Origin: Tous-C4FEB sp044356555
Lineage (GTDB): Bacteria; Verrucomicrobiota; Verrucomicrobiia; Opitutales; Opitutaceae
DNA: 64,000 bases
Direction of reading: 5' to 3'
Assembly: GCA_044356555.1 (NCBI GenBank)
Contig: JBIKWB010000021.1
Location: forward strand, 1 to 64,000
Positions 58,870-64,000 of this stretch are shown here, in pieces; within the stretch, counting starts at the first letter, position 1, and every line of letters starts with the position of its first letter. The notes under the pieces were generated by a model. It was given only the letters and a program-made list of their open reading frames with translations, was not told the DNA's origin and searched no databases. Made by a program: the position numbers and the translations under genes.

Positions 58870-60768
58870 TCAATCCAGATGCGGAGTGTATTCCGGCACG
58901 AGTTGCTTGATCGCCAGTTTGAGCTGATGCGCCTCCAGCACACCGACCCGGCCTTCGACCTCCGCGACACATCGGCTCGACGAGTCGATCAACGACGCCG
59001 CGTCGCCCTGGACCAACAACATGACGCGCTCGTGAGCCGTCGGCTTGAGCAACTCGGAGTGATGTTGCAGCTCTTCAAAGAGCTTTTCCCCCGGCCGCAA
59101 TCCGATCACCTTGATTTCAATATCCAGTTCCGGCCGCAATCCGCTCAATTCAATCAACTGACGCGCAAGGTCAACGATCCTGACCGGTTTGCCCATATTG
59201 AGGACGAAAATCTCGCCGCCGCGCCCCATCACCGCCGTTTGCAGGACGAGCCCAACCGCCTCCGGGATCGTCATGAAGTAACGTGTCACATCCGGATGGG
59301 TCACCGTGACCGGACCACCATCGGCAATCTGCTTTTTGAAAATCGGAATCACGCTACCGGAGGACCCCAGCACATTGCCAAAGCGCACCGCGATAAAGCG
59401 CGTGCCGTTGCCCGGTCGATACTGCAATGCCTGAAGGTGAATTTCGGCCAGCCGCTTCGAAGCGCCCATCACACTCGTTGGATTGATCGCTTTGTCGGTC
59501 GAGATGAAGACAAACGACTCCACGCCCCGCGCACTGGCCAATTCCGCCAACTGCCGGGTGCCGATCGTGTTGTTTTTAACCGCCTCGCCCGGCTGCCGCT
59601 CCATCATATAGACGTGCTTGTGCGCCGCCGCGTGGAAAACTATCTGGGGCGCATAGCGGGTAAAAATCGCCTCCATGCGAGGCAGATCCAGAATATCGGC
59701 CACCAACGGAACGCTGCGGTGCTGAAACCCGCTTTCGTTCAATTCCATCTCGATCAAGAACAGACTGCCTTCCGCCTGCTCGACCAACAACAACCGGCGT
59801 GGATTATACCCCGCCAACTGGCGGCAAAGCTCGCTGCCGATGCTCCCCCCCGCCCCGGTGACGAGCACGACCTTGTCTTGAACTAACGACGCCACCGCAT
59901 CGCTCCGCAGATCGACGGAGGCCCGCCCCAGCAAGTCCTCCACCTGCACCGGCCGAATTTTGGTCACTCGCACCCGGCCGCTGGCGAGCTCCGCCATCGA
60001 CGGCAAGATCTCGGCCTTGAGCCCCTCGGCAGCGACGATCCGGTAGATTTCCTGAATGCGCTTACCCGATGCCGAGGGCATCGCCAACACGCAGGCATCA
60101 ATCCGGGCCTCTTTGCTCAGCCGCCCGAGGTCTTCGGGCGCTCCCATCACGGAAACTCCATAAATGTCGCGACGGTGTTTCTTGGCGTCATCGTCGAGAA
60201 AAAACATCGCCCGCAAACCCAGCGCCGGGTTGGCCTGGATCTCGCGGACAAATTGGGCCCCCGCATCCCCCGCCCCGAAGACGGCGATTCTCCGGGCTGG
60301 CTTCCCGTCGCGCTTTACGCCACTCAAGTAACGCTCCCGGTAGACACGTAGCAGCAGGCGCAGCAGACCCAAAGCACTCACGCTCAGCACGAAATCCATC
60401 AAGACCACTCCCCGGGGTGAGCTGAAGTCCGAAGCCAGACCGATGCGCAAAACAAAACAGACGGCGTCAGCTGCGGCCATCGCCGCCGCGATCCGCACCA
60501 TATCCGGCACGCTGAAATACGTCAGCAAACTGCCAAACTGGCGAAAGAGGACGAGAAACCCAATCTTAACCGGCAGGTTAACGATCATGGACAGCAGCCG
60601 CTCCTGCTGGAAATCCGGCGGCACGAGAAAGTCGAAGCGGATTTCGTAGGCCGCATAACGGCACGCCGCCAAAATCAGCGTATACAGCGCCAATAACGCC
60701 AGTGCGCGGGTCAATTGCTCGACAAAGGTAGACCGGACAGTTGCCGGCTTGAGGGCAGGAGAAGACAT
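58870..60768 (-). CDS. FlaA1/WbpM/CapD-like membrane nucleotide-sugar 4,6-dehydratase
   Basis: The 632-residue protein has four or five N-terminal membrane helices, a CoA-binding-like Rossmann domain (RIAVFGAGDAGAQFVREIQA) and a C-terminal SDR domain with VLVTGAGGSIGSELCRQL, HAAAHKHVYMMERQP and FISTDKAINPTSVMGASKR. As in this family, Met occupies the usual catalytic Tyr position before the Lys. It makes a 4-keto-6-deoxy UDP-sugar for polysaccharide synthesis. Its start overlaps the stop of the sugar transferase gene (TGATG). Confidence 0.94.
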   Translation of the reverse strand: MSSPALKPATVRSTFVEQLTRALALLALYTLILAACRYAAYEIRFDFLVPPDFQQERLLSMIVNLPVKIGFLVLFRQFGSLLTYFSVPDMVRIAAAMAAADAVCFVLRIGLASDFSSPRGVVLMDFVLSVSALGLLRLLLRVYRERYLSGVKRDGKPARRIAVFGAGDAGAQFVREIQANPALGLRAMFFLDDDAKKHRRDIYGVSVMGAPEDLGRLSKEARIDACVLAMPSASGKRIQEIYRIVAAEGLKAEILPSMAELASGRVRVTKIRPVQVEDLLGRASVDLRSDAVASLVQDKVVLVTGAGGSIGSELCRQLAGYNPRRLLLVEQAEGSLFLIEMELNESGFQHRSVPLVADILDLPRMEAIFTRYAPQIVFHAAAHKHVYMMERQPGEAVKNNTIGTRQLAELASARGVESFVFISTDKAINPTSVMGASKRLAEIHLQALQYRPGNGTRFIAVRFGNVLGSSGSVIPIFKKQIADGGPVTVTHPDVTRYFMTIPEAVGLVLQTAVMGRGGEIFVLNMGKPVRIVDLARQLIELSGLRPELDIEIKVIGLRPGEKLFEELQHHSELLKPTAHERVMLLVQGDAASLIDSSSRCVAEVEGRVGVLEAHQLKLAIKQLVPEYTPHLD

Positions 60769-61379
60769 CAGGGCGAATGGGGAATCTTGGGCGAATCCGG
60801 CTGAAATTCAGGCATGGTGGCATCACCTTGAGCACTGATGCCTTCGCGAACAAACACCGTTCTTACCGTCAGCAGCAGAATTTTCAGATCGAGCCCTAGG
60901 CTCCACGTCTCGACGTAGCGCACGTCCCACTCGAATTTTTCTTCCCACGACAGCGCATTGCGGCCGCTCACCTGCGCCAGACCGGTAATCCCCGGCCGCA
61001 CCTCGTGGCGTCGAGCCTGCCGCGGGGAATACCGCGGCAGGTATTGCACGAGCAGCGGCCGCGGGCCGACCAAGCTCATGTCTCCACGGACCACGTTGAA
61101 CAGCTCCGGCAGCTCGTCCAGCGAGGCCGCGCGCAAAAACTTCCCAAAAGGCGTCAGCCGCACGGCATCAGGCAGGAGTTGGCCGGCGGCATCACGCGCA
61201 TCGGTCATCGTGCGAAATTTGATCATCTCAAAAATCCGCGCCCCCCGTCCCGGGCGTTTCTGCCGGAAAAGCACCGGCGAGCCCAGTTTGAGACGGACCA
61301 GGAGCGCGACCACGCCAAGGACCGGCAGCCAAAACGGCGCGGCGACAACTACCACAAAGAGATCGAACAGACGTTTCAC
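60768..61379 (-). CDS. Initiating sugar-phosphate transferase (WcaJ/PglC family)
   Basis: The 203-residue protein has an N-terminal membrane hairpin (LFDLFVVVVAAPFWLPVLGV), FRQKRPGRGARIFEMIKFRTM, the catalytic DE pair in SLDELPELFNVVRGDMSLVG, PRPLL and RPGITGLAQVSGRNALSWEE. It transfers a sugar phosphate to undecaprenyl phosphate to begin repeat-unit assembly. It forms an operon with the downstream dehydratase. A nonamer array lies just upstream. Confidence 0.95.
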   Translation of the reverse strand: MKRLFDLFVVVVAAPFWLPVLGVVALLVRLKLGSPVLFRQKRPGRGARIFEMIKFRTMTDARDAAGQLLPDAVRLTPFGKFLRAASLDELPELFNVVRGDMSLVGPRPLLVQYLPRYSPRQARRHEVRPGITGLAQVSGRNALSWEEKFEWDVRYVETWSLGLDLKILLLTVRTVFVREGISAQGDATMPEFQPDSPKIPHSP

Positions 61380-61387
61380 TTGGAAGA

Positions 61388-61421
61388 ATTGGCCGCGAAA
61401 AAGCGCAGAATGCGCAAAAGA
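61388..61421 (-). repeat. TTTGCGC-type nonamer array (reverse orientation)
   Basis: On the minus strand the array reads CTTTTGCGC, ATTCTGCGC, TTTTTCGCGGCC. It is the same family as the copies at 61868-62340 but inverted, and it lies between the GxxExxY gene and the transferase gene. Confidence 0.65.
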
Positions 61422-61814
61422 TCATACATCGGACAACGCATACTTCCTGATTTCAAGTTTCCGCGCTCCAAAATTAATCAGCAATCCGTGTTCAATTCTT
61501 GATGAGCGAAGGTAACCCAAAAGCTGCGCGACATGTTCGTCGGAAAGCGCTTTGCACGCCTTGATTTCTACAATCAACCGGTTCTCCACAAAAACATCTG
61601 CGAAATAATCGCCCAAAGGCGTGCCGTCTTCATCCAAAACTGCCAAAGGGTGCTGCGGCAAAGCCACGGTGCCCGATTTTCGCAGCCGATGGACGAGACC
61701 ATTCTCATAGATCTTTTCCAAGTGCCCGTGACGATGATAGCAATGCAAGGCAAAGGCGGTTTCCCTCACGTGATCGCAAAGACGAAAAACATCGGTAATT
61801 TGATTCATCTCCAT
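61422..61814 (-). CDS. GxxExxY family protein
   Basis: The 130-residue protein has the motif GHLEKIYENGLVHRL that names the family, and the PDDEXK-like segment DYFADVFVENRLIVEIKACK followed by HVAQLLGYLR, IEHGLLINFG. The fold is related to PD-(D/E)XK nucleases. The family is often found inserted in polysaccharide loci, with no settled role. The start is ATG 61814 or 61808. Confidence 0.9.
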   Translation of the reverse strand: MEMNQITDVFRLCDHVRETAFALHCYHRHGHLEKIYENGLVHRLRKSGTVALPQHPLAVLDEDGTPLGDYFADVFVENRLIVEIKACKALSDEHVAQLLGYLRSSRIEHGLLINFGARKLEIRKYALSDV

Positions 61815-62354
61815 CGCTTACCACATTTCGCGCTCAGCGGTAGCGCGAACGAATCCTCGATTGTCTGCTTGGTATGTATTTTGCGACTTATGCACCTCTT
61901 CGCGGCCAATATAGCCGCCTAACGTCCGCCATCCGTCCTCCGCCGTCCAGTCCGATTCTTGCGCCGTTTGCGCTTCTTTGCGGCCAACCCTTCGTCGCCA
62001 CGCCTCCACCGTCTGTCCTCCGTTGTCCGTCGTCTGATCTCCGCCGTCAGTCATCTGCCCTTTGCCGCCCGCCCTCCGCCGTCCCGTCCGATTCTTGCGC
62101 CTTTTGCGCTTCTTTGCGGCCAACCCTCCGTCGGCCACACCCTGCTCCGTCCGTCCTCCTTCGCCCCACCCTCCTCCGTCCTTCGTTGTCCGTCGTCTGA
62201 TTTTCGCCGTCCCATCCGATTTTTGCGCTTTTTGCGCTTCTTTGCGGCCAACCCTCCGCCGTCCCATCCGATTCTTGCGCCTTTTGCGCCCCTTTGCGGC
62301 CAACCCTCCGTCGCCGCGCCTCCGCCGTCTGTGCCGTCCGTCTTCCGATAGCGG
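61815..62354. repeat. 540-bp non-coding block of short repeats
   Basis: At least five copies of a TTTTGCGC..TTTGCGGCCAACC nonamer-type module (about 61872, 61955, 62095, 62220 and 62275) alternate with runs of degenerate heptamers (CCGCCGT, CCGTCCT, CTGATCT, CAGTCAT). Strings of open reading on both strands here are repeat-derived. This is the densest repeat block in the window. Confidence 0.85.
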
Positions 62355-63569
62355 TCATCTGCGCGCGAACTCGCGCCGCACCACTTCTACCACACGTTGG
62401 AGATCGGACTCCGAAAGATTGGACCCCGACGGCAGGCAAAGGCCATCCGCGAAAAGGCGCTCCGAGACCGCGCCTCCGTAGCATCGTGTGTCCTTAAAAA
62501 TCGGCTGCAGGTGCATGGGCTTCCAGACGGGGCGGGCCTCGATGTTCTCCTCCGCCAAAGCGAGGCGTAGCTTCTCCCGATCGAGACCGGCGATTTTCGG
62601 GTCCACCGTGAGGCAGGTGAGCCAGCGCGTGCAGCGGCCAAATTCGGCCTCAGGCATAAACACCACACCCGGTAAATCCCGAAACGCCGCCTCGTAAAAA
62701 GCACAATTGCGGCGCCGGGCATTCACGCGGTCGGCCAAGACCCGCAATTGCCCGCGACCGATAGCCGCGAGCACATTGCTCATCCGGTAATTGAAGCCCA
62801 ACTCCGAGTGTTCGTAATGCGGTGCAGCATCCCGGGCCTGCGTCGCCCAAAACCGGGCTTTCTCCACGAGCGCCTTGTCGTTCGAGACCAACATCCCGCC
62901 GCTCGAAGTCGTGATGATTTTGTTACCGTTGAACGAAAAAATCCCGCAGAGACCGACGCTTCCGGGAGCAATCCCTGACGACCGACCGCTGACGTCTGAC
63001 GTCTGATGTCCGAGGGCTGACGCCTGACCTCCGCCCTCCGGCGTCCGCTTTCCGTGATACACCGCCCCGAGCGCTTCCGCCGCGTCCTCGATCAGGGGAA
63101 TCTCATGCTCCGCGCAGATTGCCGCGATGGGATCCAGATCGGCGCTCTGCCCGTAAAGATGGACGAGAATTACCGCCTTGGGCTTTCGCCCGCACTTCAG
63201 GCGATCCGCAATCGCCTCGGCCAGCAGCGTCGGATCCATGTTCCACGAGGTCGCGTCGCTATCCACAAACACGGGTGTCGCCCGCTCGTAGAGCACGGGG
63301 TTGACCGTCGCGGAAAACGTCAACGACGAGCACAGGACCTCGTCGCCCGGCTGTAGCTCGAGCCAACGCATCGCGAGATGGAGGGCCGCCGTGCCCGAGG
63401 ACAGCGCCGCCGCGTGGGCGCTGCCGGTCAGGGTTGAAAACTCCCGCTCGAACGCATCGACATGCGGCCCGAGCGGCGCAATCCAGTTGGTCGCAAAAGC
63501 TTCCTGGACGAGGCCAAGTTCGTCCCCGCCCATGTGGGGAGAGGAAAGGTATATCCGGGATTTGGTCAC
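62355..63569 (-). CDS. DegT/DnrJ/EryC1/StrS-family aminotransferase
   Basis: The 404-residue PLP enzyme has NWIAPLGPHVDAFEREFS, SGTAALHLAMRWLEL, GDEVLCSSLTFSATVNPVLY, LIEDAAEALGAVYHGK and FSFNGNKIITTSSGGML, whose Lys binds PLP. It aminates a keto-sugar such as the dehydratase product to make an amino-deoxy sugar. Between YHGK and VGLCGIFSFNG it carries an extra stretch of about 30 residues encoded by a heptamer array (63000-63050), at a place where the family usually has only a short GSFGD-like link. Confidence 0.93.
   Translation of the reverse strand: MTKSRIYLSSPHMGGDELGLVQEAFATNWIAPLGPHVDAFEREFSTLTGSAHAAALSSGTAALHLAMRWLELQPGDEVLCSSLTFSATVNPVLYERATPVFVDSDATSWNMDPTLLAEAIADRLKCGRKPKAVILVHLYGQSADLDPIAAICAEHEIPLIEDAAEALGAVYHGKRTPEGGGQASALGHQTSDVSGRSSGIAPGSVGLCGIFSFNGNKIITTSSGGMLVSNDKALVEKARFWATQARDAAPHYEHSELGFNYRMSNVLAAIGRGQLRVLADRVNARRRNCAFYEAAFRDLPGVVFMPEAEFGRCTRWLTCLTVDPKIAGLDREKLRLALAEENIEARPVWKPMHLQPIFKDTRCYGGAVSERLFADGLCLPSGSNLSESDLQRVVEVVRREFARR
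62978..63050 (-). repeat. In-gene CTGACGT-type heptamer array
   Basis: Plus-strand units CTGACGT (twice), CTGATGT, CCGAGGG, CTGACGC, CTGACCT and CCGCCCT keep a 7-nt period. It is translated as an extra loop of the DegT aminotransferase. Confidence 0.78.
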
Positions 63570-63579
63570 AATCTACGGG

Positions 63580-63987
63580 TTATTGGGACGGTTGACTTGG
63601 CCCGCATTGGTCCCGCGCCCAGTCGAAGAGCAGACGGGATGCACGGGCGAGTTCGACCGCATCGTTTTGACTGATCTCAATCAAATCATCAGGGTAGCGA
63701 CTGGCGGGCGAGATGGCCGCGAGCGCCAATGCCGCTTCACTTACAGCCGGGGCGACAGCGCTAGCCTCAGCCAAAACACTCAATAAAAAAGCCACGTCGT
63801 GGGTTCGCGGCACTTTCAGGCCACGCTGTAAAAACACCGCCTTGAGCGATTTTTCGCCGGCTTGTTGGAAGCTCCACGCGGCAGGCCTCGGGTGGTCTGC
63901 CATCCCGCTTTCTCCATAGGCCAAGTCGTCGCGAGCGAACTCCAGCCATCGTTCCGATTCGTTGGGCTCAAACTGCGCCGCGCTCAT
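63580..63987 (-). CDS. HEPN domain protein, second copy
   Basis: The 135-residue protein (start ATG 63987, an ATG at 63996 is also possible) has WLEFARDDLAYGESGMADHP, AAWSFQQAGEKSLKAVFLQR and VPRTHDVAFLLSVLAE, nearly the same motif series as 53688-54062. A nucleotidyltransferase (MNT) partner is expected upstream, which would lie beyond the right edge of the window. Confidence 0.85.
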   Translation of the reverse strand: MSAAQFEPNESERWLEFARDDLAYGESGMADHPRPAAWSFQQAGEKSLKAVFLQRGLKVPRTHDVAFLLSVLAEASAVAPAVSEAALALAAISPASRYPDDLIEISQNDAVELARASRLLFDWARDQCGPSQPSQ

Positions 63988-64000
63988 ACAGCACAATTCC

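Noticed and set aside
61868..62340. Possible CRISPR array
   Set aside because: Repeats are short, degenerate and lack constant-length unique spacers; no cas genes.
61818..62484. Lys/Arg-rich readings in the repeat block, looking like small basic proteins
   Set aside because: They are translations of repeated nonamers and heptamers.

Overview
The window reads as a piece of a high-GC Gram-negative chromosome from Verrucomicrobia, most likely Opitutaceae. This is inferred from TonB receptors carrying an EEVVKLTPF-type box, DUF1592/DUF1552 cytochrome-type protein pairs, DUF3526 permeases, LamG/FG-GAP exported proteins with verrucomicrobial C-terminal repeats, scarce Shine-Dalgarno sites and many short dispersed repeats. 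No rRNA, tRNA or CRISPR was seen. Composition is very GC-rich up to about 48 kb, visibly lower at about 48.9-54.4 kb, and intermediate after that.

Region A (0.2-20.6 kb) is a copper/heavy-metal resistance island. It holds a TonB receptor, a beta-propeller protein, a CusF-like copper binder, a minus-strand CnrY/CnrX/CnrH-like anti-sigma, sensor and ECF sigma set, two related Cys-rich YHS-like exported proteins flanking a multicopper oxidase fused to a CopB-like outer-membrane barrel, a Cu(I) P1B-ATPase, a lipoprotein, a CusCBA-type RND efflux operon, more small Cys/His exported proteins and a CNNM/CBS protein. The predicted logic is metal sensing in the periplasm, sigma release, cytosolic export, periplasmic oxidation and sequestration, and efflux.

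Region B (20.8-32.5 kb) looks like a metal (probably zinc) acquisition and allocation unit. It has a His-rich exported protein, a TonB receptor, four ABC-2/DUF3526 permeases in two paralogous classes arranged A-B-A-B, one ATPase, a His-rich lipoprotein and a CobW-type GTPase with a long His loop.

Region C (32.7-43.1 kb, minus strand) carries a Gfo/Idh/MocA oxidoreductase, a sugar isomerase-like protein, a large TonB receptor, and a DUF1592 plus DUF1552 pair. It resembles a polysaccharide or aromatic degradation module.

Region D (43.4-48.3 kb) has a DinB-like protein, a WD40 protein, and a large LamG/FG-GAP surface protein bracketed by a 123-bp direct repeat of the WD40 gene's 3' end.

Region E (48.3-64 kb) starts with decayed toxin-antitoxin and IS200-like remnants. 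It then carries an exopolysaccharide locus: outer-membrane barrel, Wza-like export protein, Wzc-like kinase with a Gly-Tyr repeat, O-antigen ligase, DUF4838 protein, FlaA1-like dehydratase, initiating sugar transferase and DegT aminotransferase. HEPN/MNT and RHH genes and a GxxExxY protein are interspersed.

Overlying all this is a dense population of short dispersed repeats. These are degenerate heptanucleotide arrays, nonamer/decamer arrays, and GTAGGG-type palindromes that often sit on or just after stop codons. At least four protein-coding genes have absorbed heptamer arrays in frame.
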